NCBI RefSeq assembly: GCF_000745475.1
Contig: NZ_JQJJ01000013.1
Span: 62,001 to 126,000 of the forward strand
Direction: 5' to 3'
DNA: 64,000 bases
Origin: Allobosea sp. UNC402CLCol
GTDB lineage: Bacteria > Pseudomonadota > Alphaproteobacteria > Rhizobiales > Beijerinckiaceae
Of the stretch, positions 49,973-59,166 are shown piece after piece; position 1 is the first letter of the stretch, and each line of letters opens with the position of its first letter. The notes under the pieces are model-generated. The model did not search any database and was not told the DNA's origin. It was given only the letters and a program-made list of their open reading frames with translations. A program made the translations under genes and the position numbers.

Positions 49973-51178
49973 ATGATGAAGCTGAAGACCTTCCTCGCGA
50001 CGAGCGCGCTCGCGGTCCTATTGGCAAGCCCGGCCTTCGCCCAGCAGATCTCGGTCAAGGCCGGCGTGCTGAACGACCGCTCGGGCCTCTATGCCGACCT
50101 CGCCGGCGAGGGCTCCGTCGTCGCCGCCCGCATGGCGGTCGAGGACTTCAAGGCGGCCGAGAAGGGCATCAAGGTCGAGATCGTCTCGGCCGACCACCAG
50201 AACAAGCCGGATGTCGGCTCGACCATCGCGCGGCAATGGTACGATCAGGACGGCGTCGACCTGATCCTCGACGTGCCGACCTCCTCGGTCGCGCTCGCCG
50301 TCAGCCAGATCACCAAGGAAAAGAACAAGATCAACATCAACTCCGGCGCCGGCTCCTCGGACCTGACCGGCAAGGCCTGCAACGCCAACACCATCCACTG
50401 GACCTATGACACCTACGCGCTGGCGCAGGGCACCGGCGGCGCCATGGTGAAGGCCGGTGGCGACAGCTGGTTCTTCCTGACCGCCGACTACGCCTTCGGC
50501 CATGCGCTGGAGCGCGACGCGACCGCGACCATCACCAAGGCCGGCGGCAAGGTGCTGGGCTCGGTCAAGACGCCGTTCCCGGGCACCGACTTCTCGTCCT
50601 TCCTGCTGCAGGCGCAGGCCTCGAAGGCCAAGGTGATCGGGCTCGCCAATGCCGGCAGCGACACCACCAACGCGATCAAGCAGGCGGGCGAGTTCGGCAT
50701 CGTCGCCGGCGGCCAGAAGCTCGCAGGGCTCCTCGTCTTCATCAGCGACGTCCATGCGCTCGGCCTGCAGGCGGCGCAGGGGCTGGTCCTGACCGAATCC
50801 TTCTACTGGGACCGCGACGACCAGACCCGCGCCTGGTCGCAGCGCTTCGCCAAGCTCAATGGCGGCAAGATGCCGACCATGGTGCAGGCGGGCGTCTATG
50901 CCGGCCTGCTGCACTATCTCAAGGCGGTCGAGGCCACCAAGAGCAAGGACACGGCGACCCTCATGGCCAAGATGAAGGAAATGCCGACGGACGACCCGCT
51001 CTTCGGCAAGGGTTCGATCCGCCCGAACGGCCGCAAGATGCACGACATGTATCTCTACGAGGTCAAGAAGCCGTCCGAGTCGAAGGGCCCGTGGGACTAC
51101 TACAAGCAGATCTCCGTGCTGCCAGCCGAGCAGGCCTTCCAGCCGCTGGCCGAGACCGGCTGCTCGCTCATCAAGTAA
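49973..51178 (+). CDS. ABC transporter substrate-binding protein (Peripla_BP_6, LivK-like)
   Basis: The 401-residue protein has a signal peptide (KLKTFLATSALAVLLASPAFA, cleavage before QQ) and a type 1 periplasmic-binding fold: VKAGVLNDRSGLYADLAGEGSVVAARMAVEDF, DGVDLILDVPTSSVALAV, FFLTADYAFGHALERDA. AGGGAG 6-11 nt before a tandem ATG-ATG supports the start. The ligand is not told by sequence; binding proteins in this branch take amino acids, urea, amides or aromatic acids. The full transporter, five genes in order ATPase-ATPase-binding protein-permease-permease, is in one run. Confidence 0.88.
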   Translation: MMKLKTFLATSALAVLLASPAFAQQISVKAGVLNDRSGLYADLAGEGSVVAARMAVEDFKAAEKGIKVEIVSADHQNKPDVGSTIARQWYDQDGVDLILDVPTSSVALAVSQITKEKNKININSGAGSSDLTGKACNANTIHWTYDTYALAQGTGGAMVKAGGDSWFFLTADYAFGHALERDATATITKAGGKVLGSVKTPFPGTDFSSFLLQAQASKAKVIGLANAGSDTTNAIKQAGEFGIVAGGQKLAGLLVFISDVHALGLQAAQGLVLTESFYWDRDDQTRAWSQRFAKLNGGKMPTMVQAGVYAGLLHYLKAVEATKSKDTATLMAKMKEMPTDDPLFGKGSIRPNGRKMHDMYLYEVKKPSESKGPWDYYKQISVLPAEQAFQPLAETGCSLIK

Positions 51179-51198
51179 CACGCGCTTCCGGTCCCTCC

Positions 51199-51298
51199 AC
51201 CGTCATCCCGGGCGCCCGCAGGGCGACCCGGATTCATCGGAAGGCTCCGGAACTCGACGATGGATCCCGGCTCTGCGCTTCGCTTGGCCGGGATCACG
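51199..51298. repeat. Palindromic repeat between binding protein and permease genes
   Basis: Ends are CGTCATCCCGGG and CCGGGATCACG, with the inner GACCCGGATTCATCGG / CGATGGATCCCGG pair. It is the same family as the cobN copy 2 and the copy at 42962. It sits inside the liv operon, where it might affect the mRNA ratio of binding protein to permeases, as REP elements do. Confidence 0.87.
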
Positions 51299-51340
51299 AA
51301 GAGGTTCGAGAGCCCACCCACAAGATGATCTGAGCCACGC

Positions 51341-52228
51341 ATGTTCGAGCTTCTCGGAATCCCGCCACAAGCCTTGTTCGGCCAGGTCCTGCTCGGCCTG
51401 ATCAACGGCTCGTTCTATGCGATCCTCAGCCTCGGGCTCGCGGTGATCTTCGGGCTGCTCAACATCATCAACTTCACCCATGGCGCGCAGTACATGATGG
51501 GCGCCTTCGTGGCTTGGATGGCGCTGAACTATCTCGGGCTGAACTACTGGGTCGCGCTGCTGCTGGCGCCGATCGTGGTCGGCGCCATCGGGGTCCTGAT
51601 CGAGCGGCTGCTGCTCAAACGCATCGCCCATCTCGACCATCTCTATGGGCTCCTGCTCACCTTCGGCCTGGCGCTGATCATCCAGGGCCTGTTCCGCAAT
51701 TATTACGGCTCGTCCGGACTGCCCTATGGCATCCCGCCGCAGCTTTCGGGCGGTCAGAATCTCGGCTTCATGTTCCTGCCGAACTACCGGGCCTGGGTGA
51801 TCGTCGCCTCGCTCACCGTCTGCATCGGCACCTGGTTCCTGATCGAGAAGACCAAGCTCGGCGCCTATTTGCGCGCCGCAACCGAGAACCCGACCCTGAC
51901 CCAGGCCTTCGGCATCAACGTGCCGCTGCTGGTGACGCTGACCTACGGGTTCGGCGTCGCGCTCGCGGCCTTCGCCGGCGTGCTCGCCGCGCCGATCTAC
52001 TCGGTCAATCCGAATATGGGCGGCGACCTGATCATCGTCGTCTTCGCGGTGGTGGTGATCGGCGGCATGGGCTCGATCATGGGCGCCATCGTCACCGGCT
52101 TCTCGCTCGGCCTGATCGAGGGCCTGACCAAGGTGTTCTATCCGGAGGGCGCCGCGACCGTGATCTTCGTCATCATGGTGCTGGTGCTGCTGGTGAAGCC
52201 CGCCGGCCTGTTCGGCCGCCCGGCCTGA
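51341..52228 (+). CDS. livH: ABC transporter permease (LivH-like)
   Basis: The 295-residue protein has eight hydrophobic segments and LivH motifs: LLGLINGSFYAILSLGLAVIFGLLNIINFTHGAQYMMGAF, with the N-F-A/T-H-G stretch, and the coupling helix region GAYLRAATENPTLTQAFGIN, then VVVIGGMGSIMGAIVTGFSLGLIEGLT. It forms half of the membrane channel. The stop is 18 bp before the livM ATG. Confidence 0.9.
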   Translation: MFELLGIPPQALFGQVLLGLINGSFYAILSLGLAVIFGLLNIINFTHGAQYMMGAFVAWMALNYLGLNYWVALLLAPIVVGAIGVLIERLLLKRIAHLDHLYGLLLTFGLALIIQGLFRNYYGSSGLPYGIPPQLSGGQNLGFMFLPNYRAWVIVASLTVCIGTWFLIEKTKLGAYLRAATENPTLTQAFGINVPLLVTLTYGFGVALAAFAGVLAAPIYSVNPNMGGDLIIVVFAVVVIGGMGSIMGAIVTGFSLGLIEGLTKVFYPEGAATVIFVIMVLVLLVKPAGLFGRPA

Positions 52229-52246
52229 CGCGAGAAGGACAACGAC

Positions 52247-53236
52247 ATGACCGATCTCGCCACCACCGAAGCTGCCAGCGGCGTCGCGCTCGCCGAGACC
52301 GACGACAGCACCGCGAAGCTGCACCGCAACCTGTTCATCGCCATCGCGGCGCTGCTCGTGGTCGCGCCCTTCGTCGCCTATCCCGTCTTCGTGATGAAGG
52401 TGCTCTGCTTCGCGCTGTTCGCACTCGCCTTCAACCTGCTGCTCGGCTATGGCGGCCTGCTTTCCTTCGGCCACGCCGCCTATTTCGGCATGGCGAGCTA
52501 TGTCTGCGCCTACACCGCCAAGAACTGGGGCCTCACGCCGGAGCTCGCGATCCTGCTCGGCACGGCGGTCGCGGCCGTGCTCGGGACCGTCTTCGGGGCG
52601 CTCGCCATCCGCCGCCAGGGCATCTATTTCGCGATGATCACGCTGGCGCTGGCGCAGATGGTGTTCTTCTTCTCGCTGCAGACGCCGCGCTTCACCGGCG
52701 GCGAGGACGGTATCCAGGCCGTGCCGCGCGGCAAGTTCCTCGGGCTGATCAGCCTGGAGGACGACCGCGCGCTCTACTGGCTGGTGGCAGCGATCTTCCT
52801 TGGCGGGGTGCTGATGATCTACCGCATCATCCACTCGCCCTTCGGCCAGGTCTGCAAGGCGATCCGCGACAACGAGCCCCGCGCCATCTCGCTCGGCTAC
52901 CGCGCCAACCAGTACAAGCTGATGGTCTTCGTGCTCTCGGCCACGCTCGCGGGGCTTGCCGGCGCGACCAAGGCGATCGTCTTCCAGCTGGCGTCGCTCA
53001 CCGACGTCTACTGGACGATGTCCGGCGAGGTCGTGCTGATGACGCTGGTCGGGGGGCTCGGTACCGTCTTCGGCCCGATCGCCGGCGCGGTCGTCATCGT
53101 CGCCATGCAGAACTACCTCGCCAGCCTCGGCTCCTGGGTTCTCGTGGTCCAGGGCGGCATCTTCGTGCTCTGCGTCCTGCTCTTCCGCGAGGGCATCGTC
53201 GGCCTCGTCGCGAAATGGATCAAGAAGCCGCTGTGA
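52247..53236 (+). CDS. livM: ABC transporter permease (LivM-like)
   Basis: The 329-residue protein has a short hydrophilic N-terminus and nine hydrophobic segments: VMKVLCFALFALAFNLLLGYGGLLSFGHAAYFG, IRRQGIYFAMITLALAQMVFFF, the coupling region VCKAIRDNEPRAISLGYRANQYK, and GEVVLMTLVGGLGTVFGPIAGAVV. These are the LivM family blocks. It pairs with LivH. GAAGGA lies 8-13 nt before the ATG at 52247. It is the last gene of the transporter operon; the convergent hydrolase gene ends 18 bp further on. Confidence 0.9.
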   Translation: MTDLATTEAASGVALAETDDSTAKLHRNLFIAIAALLVVAPFVAYPVFVMKVLCFALFALAFNLLLGYGGLLSFGHAAYFGMASYVCAYTAKNWGLTPELAILLGTAVAAVLGTVFGALAIRRQGIYFAMITLALAQMVFFFSLQTPRFTGGEDGIQAVPRGKFLGLISLEDDRALYWLVAAIFLGGVLMIYRIIHSPFGQVCKAIRDNEPRAISLGYRANQYKLMVFVLSATLAGLAGATKAIVFQLASLTDVYWTMSGEVVLMTLVGGLGTVFGPIAGAVVIVAMQNYLASLGSWVLVVQGGIFVLCVLLFREGIVGLVAKWIKKPL

Positions 53237-53254
53237 CGCTCGAGAGCGGCGGGA

Positions 53255-53815
53255 TCAGCGGATCAGCTGCGAGATCGCCCTGAACTGCGGATGCTCGGCG
53301 CTCCGCAGCCATTCGAACAGCACCATCTCGGTGGTGACGATCTCCGCCCCATGCGCCGCGAGGCGGCGGATCGCGACAGCATGCGAGTCCGGCGCGCGGG
53401 AGCCGACGGCATCCTCCACCACCACGACGCGGCGACGATGCTCGAGCAGGGTGATGGCCGTCTGGGCGACGCAGACATGCGCCTCGCAGCCGCAGATGAG
53501 GATGTCCCTGTCGCCGCCCAGGACTTCGAGAACGGCGGGCTCGGCGCAGGCGTCGAAGCTCGTCTTGGCGATGGCAGGGGCGGCTCCGGCGAGTTCCGGA
53601 ACGGTCGGGCCGAGCTTGGACGGGCTCTGTTCCGTGACGATCACGGGAATGTCGAGCAGGCGTGTCGCTTCGACGAGGCGGACCGCATTGGCCAGGACCC
53701 GTCCTCCGTCATGGATCGCCGGCACCAGCCGGGCCTGCAGATCGATGACCAGCAGCACGGCGTTCCCTGCATTCATGAGCGGCATCGGTCCGGTTCCCTG
53801 CGACAAGTGCGCCAT
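53255..53815 (-). CDS. Isochorismatase-family cysteine hydrolase
   Basis: The ~186-residue protein has the triad of this family: NAVLLVIDLQARLVPAI (Asp), APAIAKTSFDAC (Lys) and ILICGCEAHVCVAQTAITLLE (Cys), with a cis-peptide-type GCEAHVCV motif. Members hydrolyse isochorismate, nicotinamide or other amides, or N-carbamoyl compounds. Starts at 53833 (TTG), 53821, 53815 and 53776 are in frame; 53815 has GGTGAG 5-10 nt upstream. It is divergent from a MarR gene and probably under its control. Confidence 0.82.
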   Translation of the reverse strand: MAHLSQGTGPMPLMNAGNAVLLVIDLQARLVPAIHDGGRVLANAVRLVEATRLLDIPVIVTEQSPSKLGPTVPELAGAAPAIAKTSFDACAEPAVLEVLGGDRDILICGCEAHVCVAQTAITLLEHRRRVVVVEDAVGSRAPDSHAVAIRRLAAHGAEIVTTEMVLFEWLRSAEHPQFRAISQLIR

Positions 53816-53840
53816 AGGCATCTCACCCGGCAACGACCGT

Positions 53841-53869
53841 CAAGCCGGCAGAGCGTCGCTTCCGGCTTG
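53841..53869. promoter_or_regulatory. Inverted repeat in the hydrolase-marR gap
   Basis: CAAGCCGG and CCGGCTTG (8 bp, perfect) are separated by 13 bp. Together with the palindrome at 53879 it lies in the 86 bp between the two divergent start codons, where a regulator may bind or a hairpin may form in either transcript. Confidence 0.45.
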
Positions 53870-53878
53870 ACAGGAATC

Positions 53879-53890
53879 GTTGATATCAAC
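53879..53890. promoter_or_regulatory. Probable MarR operator
   Basis: GTTGATATCAAC is a perfect 12-bp palindrome 12 bp before the marR ATG. MarR-type regulators bind short dyads of this sort in the gap between their own gene and a divergent target. Confidence 0.6.
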
Positions 53891-53901
53891 AGAAAAGGAT
53901 C

Positions 53902-54342
53902 ATGACCGAACCACGAAGCGTCCCCTTCGAGACGACCCTGCTTGTCCGCGACTGTTGCCTGTGCCTGCATGTGCAGCGTGCGGCCCGCGCATTGGCGCGC
54001 CGCTTCGACGAGGCGCTGCGGCCGCTCGGGCTGACAAACGGGCAATTCTCGCTGCTGATGTCGCTGAACCGGCCCGAACCGCCCTCGCTCAAGCCGGTGG
54101 CGGAACTGCTGGCCATGGATCGCACCACGCTCACCGCAGCCCTGAAGCCGCTGGAGCGGCGCGGGCTCGTCAGCATCGCGGCCGATCCGCGTGACCGGCG
54201 CAGCCGGCGGCTCTCGCTGACCCCGGCGGGCCTCGCGCTGCTGTCCGAGGCGGTGCCGATCTGGCAGCGGACCCATGAGATCGTCGATGCCCAGCTCAAC
54301 GACCCGCCTCGTCTCCGGCGGGAACTCGGCCGCATCGTCTGA
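53902..54342 (+). CDS. MarR family transcriptional regulator
   Basis: The 146-residue protein has the MarR winged helix: LRPLGLTNGQFSLLMSLNR, VAELLAMDRTTLTAALKPLERRGLVSI (recognition helix) and the wing DPRDRRSRRLSLTPAG. The N-terminus holds a cluster of cysteines, DCCLCLHVQ, just before the first long helix, which suggests redox or electrophile sensing, as in OhrR-like proteins; this is an inference. AGGA lies 4-7 nt before the ATG. The downstream gene for a VOC protein is 34 bp away, so the two may be cotranscribed. Confidence 0.88.
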   Translation: MTEPRSVPFETTLLVRDCCLCLHVQRAARALARRFDEALRPLGLTNGQFSLLMSLNRPEPPSLKPVAELLAMDRTTLTAALKPLERRGLVSIAADPRDRRSRRLSLTPAGLALLSEAVPIWQRTHEIVDAQLNDPPRLRRELGRIV

Positions 54343-54376
54343 CGTCAACCCCGTCGCTTTCACCGAAGGAACACCC

Positions 54377-54781
54377 ATGGCCCAAATGATCTTCGTCAAC
54401 CTGCCGGTGAAGGACCTGCCCCGGTCGATCGCCTTCTTCGAGGCGCTCGGCTTCTCCTTCAATCCGCAATTCACCGACGATACCGCCGCATGCATGGTGA
54501 TCAGCGACACCATCTTCGCGATGCTGCTGACCCACGCGAAATTCGAAAGCTTCTCGCCGAAGCCCATCGCCGACACCAATGAGAGCATCGAGGTCTTGAC
54601 CTGCCTGTCGCGGGAGAGCCGGACGGATGTTGACGCGATCGTGAAGGCCGCCGTCGCCGCCGGTGGCTCGACCTACAACGCGCCGCAGGACCATGGCTTC
54701 ATGTATGGTCACGGCTTCCGCGACCTCGACGGCCATGTCTGGGAAGTGATGTGGATGGACCCGGCTGCCGTCCAGGGTTGA
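54377..54781 (+). CDS. VOC family protein (glyoxalase/bleomycin-resistance fold)
   Basis: The 134-residue protein has the paired beta-alpha-beta-beta-beta layout: IFVNLPVKDLPRSIAFFEALGFSFNPQFTDD at the start and FRDLDGHVWEVMWMDPAA at the end, with GHVWEVMW as the metal-binding strand. The VLT/L-to-glyoxalase active-site residues are not all seen, so it is best called a general VOC member. It follows the MarR gene and may be one of its targets, acting on an electrophile or antibiotic. An extension upstream in frame overlaps marR and is not supported. GAAGGA is present before the ATG. Confidence 0.8.
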   Translation: MAQMIFVNLPVKDLPRSIAFFEALGFSFNPQFTDDTAACMVISDTIFAMLLTHAKFESFSPKPIADTNESIEVLTCLSRESRTDVDAIVKAAVAAGGSTYNAPQDHGFMYGHGFRDLDGHVWEVMWMDPAAVQG

Positions 54782-54891
54782 GCCGACCCGTCTCCACCGC
54801 AGAGCCGACCCCACGCCCCGCTCCTAGCGCATGATGCGTCGTGGAATTAACCTGTGGCCATTCCCCAGATGCAAGTTTGGCTGCAGGCTCC

Positions 54892-56388
54892 ATGGACAAG
54901 CGGGTCGAGACACAGGCGCATGCCGCGCCGCTGACGCATGCGGATATCCGCTCGATCCTGATCGGCGTCATGGTTGCGATGTTCCTGGCCGCGCTCGACC
55001 AGACCATCGTCGCGACCGCGCTGCCGACGATCGGGCGCGAGCTCGGCGACGTCACCCATCTGCCCTGGATCGTCACCGCCTATCTCCTGGCCTCGACCGC
55101 GGTCACGCCGCTCTACGGCAAGCTCGCCGACATCCATGGGCGGCGCGTCGTGCTGCTCTCCGGCATCGTCGTCTTCGTGATCGGCTCGGTCGCCTGCGCG
55201 CTGGCGCCCAATCTCTGGCTGCTGATCGTCGCCCGTTTCGTACAAGGGCTGGGCGGCGGCGGCCTGATCGCGCTGGCGCAGACCATCGTCGGCGACATGG
55301 TGCCGCCACGGGAGCGGGGCCGCTATCAGGTCTATTTCGCCAGCGTCTTCCTGTCCTCCTCGCTGATCGGCCCGGTGCTGGGTGGTGTGCTGGCCGAGAA
55401 GCTGCACTGGTCCGTGATCTTCTGGATCAACGTTCCGCTCGGCTTCGGCGCCTATTGGATGTCGAGCGCGGCGCTGAAGCGCCTGCCGCGGCATGAAAGG
55501 CCGCACAAGCTCGACGTTCTCGGCGCCATGCTGATGACGGCGGGAACGCTCTCGCTGCTGCTGGCCCTGTCCTCCGGCGGCACGGCCTATCCGTGGCGCT
55601 CGGCGCCGATCGCGGGGCTCATCGCGGCCACGCTGGTGTTGTGGAGCCTGTTCGCCTGGCGCCAGCGCACGGCCAGCGAGCCCCTGATCCCGCTCGACAT
55701 CATGACCAACCGGGTGGTGCGCGCCGGCACGGTCGCTGCCGGCTTCGGCATGGGCACCTTCATCGGCCTGACCATCTATCTGCCGCTCTATTTCGAGACG
55801 GTGATGGGGCTGAGCGCGACCTATTCCGGGCTCGGCCTGTTGCCGCTGACCTGCGGCACGGTGATCGGCGCCACCGCCTCCGGGCGCGCGATGACGAAGC
55901 TCACCCACTACAAGCGCGTGCCCATGGTCGGGCTCGCCGTCGCGGCCGTGGGGACCGCGGTGATGGCCGTGTTTTCCGGCCGGATCCCGCTGGTGCCGTT
56001 CTGCATGATCCTGGCGATCGTCAGCCTCGGGCTCGGCACGCTGCTGCCCGTCGCGACGGTCTCGATCCAGAACGCCGTCAGGCCGCATCAGCTCGGCACG
56101 GTGACGGGCGTGGCGAATTTCTTCCGGCAGATCGGCGGCGCGCTGATCGTCGCCGCCCTGGGCGCCATCGTACTCGGCGGCGTCGGCGGCGAGACGGCCC
56201 AGCTCTCGCCCGAAGCGCTGAAACTCGGCACCGTCGATCGCGACATGATGGTGACGCTGTTCCGCTACGTCTTCGGCGCGGCCTTCCTCGGCTTCGCGCT
56301 GGCCTTCGCTTTCATCACCTGGATGGAGGAATTGCCGCTGCGCGGCGGGGCGGCCGAGGCTGCGACGGCCGCCGCGGCGATGGAGTGA
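54892..56388 (+). CDS. MFS exporter, DHA2 (EmrB/QacA) type with 14 helices
   Basis: The 498-residue protein carries DHA2 motifs: FLAALDQTIVATALPTIGREL (motif D1), WIVTAYLLASTAVTPLYGKLADIHGRRVVLL (motif A), and RFVQGLGGGGLIALAQTIVGDMV with the motif C-like region later. Fourteen predicted helices fit the drug:H+ antiporter DHA2 class. It likely exports toxic organics, consistent with neighbouring MarR and VOC genes. The ATG at 54892 is chosen because it precedes a typical soluble N-terminus before helix 1; the frame upstream is non-family. The gene ends 85 bp before the DUF1269 gene. Confidence 0.88.
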   Translation: MDKRVETQAHAAPLTHADIRSILIGVMVAMFLAALDQTIVATALPTIGRELGDVTHLPWIVTAYLLASTAVTPLYGKLADIHGRRVVLLSGIVVFVIGSVACALAPNLWLLIVARFVQGLGGGGLIALAQTIVGDMVPPRERGRYQVYFASVFLSSSLIGPVLGGVLAEKLHWSVIFWINVPLGFGAYWMSSAALKRLPRHERPHKLDVLGAMLMTAGTLSLLLALSSGGTAYPWRSAPIAGLIAATLVLWSLFAWRQRTASEPLIPLDIMTNRVVRAGTVAAGFGMGTFIGLTIYLPLYFETVMGLSATYSGLGLLPLTCGTVIGATASGRAMTKLTHYKRVPMVGLAVAAVGTAVMAVFSGRIPLVPFCMILAIVSLGLGTLLPVATVSIQNAVRPHQLGTVTGVANFFRQIGGALIVAALGAIVLGGVGGETAQLSPEALKLGTVDRDMMVTLFRYVFGAAFLGFALAFAFITWMEELPLRGGAAEAATAAAAME

Positions 56389-56473
56389 CGGAACCGGGCC
56401 GGCGGCGGCGCGTTTCCATCTGCCTGTCATCTGCCCGAGGCAGGCTCACCGCCTTTGCAGCAGGAGCGCCGCC

Positions 56474-57031
56474 ATGTCCGATCTCGTCGTCATCGTCTAT
56501 CCGACCGAGGCCCGCGCCGAGGAGATGCGCCAGAAGCTCATCGGCCTGCAGAAGGAATATCTGATCGAGATCGGCGACGCCGCCATCGCGGTGATGCATG
56601 AAGACGGCAAGGTGAAGCTCAACCAGCTGCTCAACACCACGGCGCTCGGCGCGGTCTCCGGCTCGTTCTGGGGGCTGCTGATCGGTGCGATCTTCCTGAT
56701 GCCGCTCTTCGGCGCCGCGCTCGGCGCGGCCTCCGGCGCACTCGGCGGCGCGCTGACCGATTACGGCATCGACGACAAGTTCATGAAGGACCTCGCCGGC
56801 AGCCTGCAGCCCGGCAATGCGGCGCTGTTCGTGCTGGTCAAGAAGGTGACCGGCGACAAGGTGCTGGAGGCGATCCGCGGCACCGGCGGCACCGTGCTCA
56901 AGACCTCGCTCGACCGCTCGCAGGAGCAGAAGCTGCGCGACGCGCTGGCCGATGCCCACGCGACCATGCCGCCGGCAGCCGACGCCGCGCCGGCGCCGCA
57001 GGGAACCGGCGCTCCCTCGCCCGTGGGCTGA
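56474..57031 (+). CDS. DUF1269 family membrane-associated protein
   Basis: The 185-residue protein starts SDLVVIVYPTEARAEEMRQKL, has AAIAVMHEDGKVKLNQL, then a Gly/Ala-rich hydrophobic hairpin (GAVSGSFWGLLIGAIFLMPLFGAALGAASGALGGALTDYGI) and a soluble domain FMKDLAGSLQPGNAALFVLVKKV. This is DUF1269, of unknown role, common near stress genes. The C-terminus is Pro/Ala-rich and disordered. GCAGGAGCG lies before the ATG. No direct tie to the neighbours is evident. Confidence 0.82.
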   Translation: MSDLVVIVYPTEARAEEMRQKLIGLQKEYLIEIGDAAIAVMHEDGKVKLNQLLNTTALGAVSGSFWGLLIGAIFLMPLFGAALGAASGALGGALTDYGIDDKFMKDLAGSLQPGNAALFVLVKKVTGDKVLEAIRGTGGTVLKTSLDRSQEQKLRDALADAHATMPPAADAAPAPQGTGAPSPVG

Positions 57032-57043
57032 GCGATCACCTTC

Positions 57044-57122
57044 CCGTCATGCTCGGGCTCGACCCGAGCAACTCCTGCCGGAGATTCCCGGGTCGAAGCT
57101 GCGCTTCGCCCGAGAATGACGG
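57044..57122. repeat. Palindromic repeat between DUF1269 gene and dapD
   Basis: CCGTCATGCTCGGG and CCCGAGAATGACGG end a 79-bp element with the internal hairpin CTCGGG-CTCGA-CCCGAG. It is the intergenic counterpart of the copy inside cobG (37784-37861). It fills the gap between two convergent genes and could serve as a termination region. Confidence 0.88.
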
Positions 57123-57131
57123 TACGCGTTC

Positions 57132-57974
<843 letters not shown>

Positions 57975-58033
57975 GGGACACGGCTCCGGCGCTTGAAGGA
58001 CGGCCGGAGCGATGGCGGATGAGCGCGCGTCCG

Positions 58034-58795
58034 TCAAGCCGCAGCGCGACGGCGCAGCAGATAGGTGTCCATGATCCAGCCATGGCGGGCGCGGGCCTCG
58101 GCCCTGACACGGGTGATTTCGGCGAGGGTCTCCCCAAGCGGCCCGGCGAGCAGGATCTCGTCGGCCGTGCCGAGATAGGCCCCCCAGAAGATGTCGAGCC
58201 CGTCGGGAGCGATCTTGGCGAAGGCCTGTTCCCCGTCGAGCATCACCACGACGCTGTCCTGATCGACGGGGAAGCCCACTGCCAGCCGCCGGCCGGTCGT
58301 GATCAGGATCGGCGCGCCGATGGTGTTCAACGGAATGCGGTGGCGGGCGGCCAGCACCTGGACGCTGCTGATGCCGGGATAGACCTGCCAGTCGAGATCG
58401 AGGCCGGAAGCCGCGACCCGCTCCATGATGCGCAGCGTCGAGTCGTAGAGCGCCGGATCGCCCCAGACGAGCAGTGCGCCGGTCTCGCCCTCGGCCAGTT
58501 CGCTCTCGAACAAGCCCCGGTAGCTGGCCGCGATGCGCGCATGCCAATCGTCGACCACGCCCTGGTAGTCGTCGCCGGCTTCGGCCCGCCTTGGAATGGT
58601 AACCGGCACGCTGCGATAGCCGGGCTTGCGGATGAAACGCGCGCAAATGGCCTCGCGCAGGTGGCGCAGCGCCGCCTTCTCCTCGCCCTTGTCGGGAATG
58701 AACAGCACATCGGCGCGGTTGAGCGCTTCGATCGCCTCGATCGTGACGTGGTCGGGATTGCCGGCTCCGATGCCGATGACGAGGATGTTGCGCAT
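58034..58795 (-). CDS. cobF: Precorrin-6A synthase (deacetylating) CobF
   Basis: The 253-residue methylase begins [23 protein letters not shown], has [37 protein letters not shown] and [19 protein letters not shown], fitting CobF rather than CobI/J/L/M. It methylates C1 and removes the two-carbon fragment, a step only in the aerobic pathway. It is 12 kb from the main cob block and not under its riboswitch in cis; no second riboswitch is seen nearby. It reads the same way as dapD. The start ATG follows GCAGCATG; no strong ribosome site. Confidence 0.9.
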   Translation of the reverse strand: MRNILVIGIGAGNPDHVTIEAIEALNRADVLFIPDKGEEKAALRHLREAICARFIRKPGYRSVPVTIPRRAEAGDDYQGVVDDWHARIAASYRGLFESELAEGETGALLVWGDPALYDSTLRIMERVAASGLDLDWQVYPGISSVQVLAARHRIPLNTIGAPILITTGRRLAVGFPVDQDSVVVMLDGEQAFAKIAPDGLDIFWGAYLGTADEILLAGPLGETLAEITRVRAEARARHGWIMDTYLLRRRAAA

Positions 58796-58848
58796 GCTGC
58801 TCCGAAGGCTCGCAGCGACTTACCATGAGCCCGGCCCGAAATGCGAGA

Positions 58849-59166
58849 TCAGGCCCGGCCGGCCACCGCCATCCGCGCGAGGTCCGGATGCCGCGACAGC
58901 GCCGCGCCGCGCTTCAGCGCCCCCTCAAGCGCCTCCAGATCCGCCGCAGGACATGGCTGCCAGCCACAAGGGCACGGCCGATTGCCGCAATGAGCATCCG
59001 CCACCTCCCTGTAGATCGATCCCAGCGCCTCCGCCGTCAGTTCGACCAGCGCCAGAGGCGGCAGCCGGGTCCCCTGCAGCGCGGCGCAGAACGCCGCCAT
59101 CATCGCCTCGCGGATGTCGCGCCCTGCCGCTTCGAGCATCTCGCCGTCCGACAGATCAGGCGGCAC
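58849..59166 (-). CDS. Small Cys-rich protein, unknown function
   Basis: From a GTG at 59166 the 105-residue frame reads [63 protein letters not shown], and [14 protein letters not shown]. The C-x4-C-x-C-x4-C cluster looks like a metal-binding or disulfide site. GTG overlaps the end of the next upstream gene by 11 bp, indicating coupling. I do not recognise a family with certainty; it lies beside cobF in the same direction but a functional link is a guess. Confidence 0.6.
   Translation of the reverse strand: MPPDLSDGEMLEAAGRDIREAMMAAFCAALQGTRLPPLALVELTAEALGSIYREVADAHCGNRPCPCGWQPCPAADLEALEGALKRGAALSRHPDLARMAVAGRA

Noticed and set aside
51203-52834. 543-codon minus-strand frame opposite the liv permeases
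   Set aside because: Charge-rich repetitive text (Gln/His/Glu/Asp) mirrors hydrophobic permease sequence; no domain recognised.
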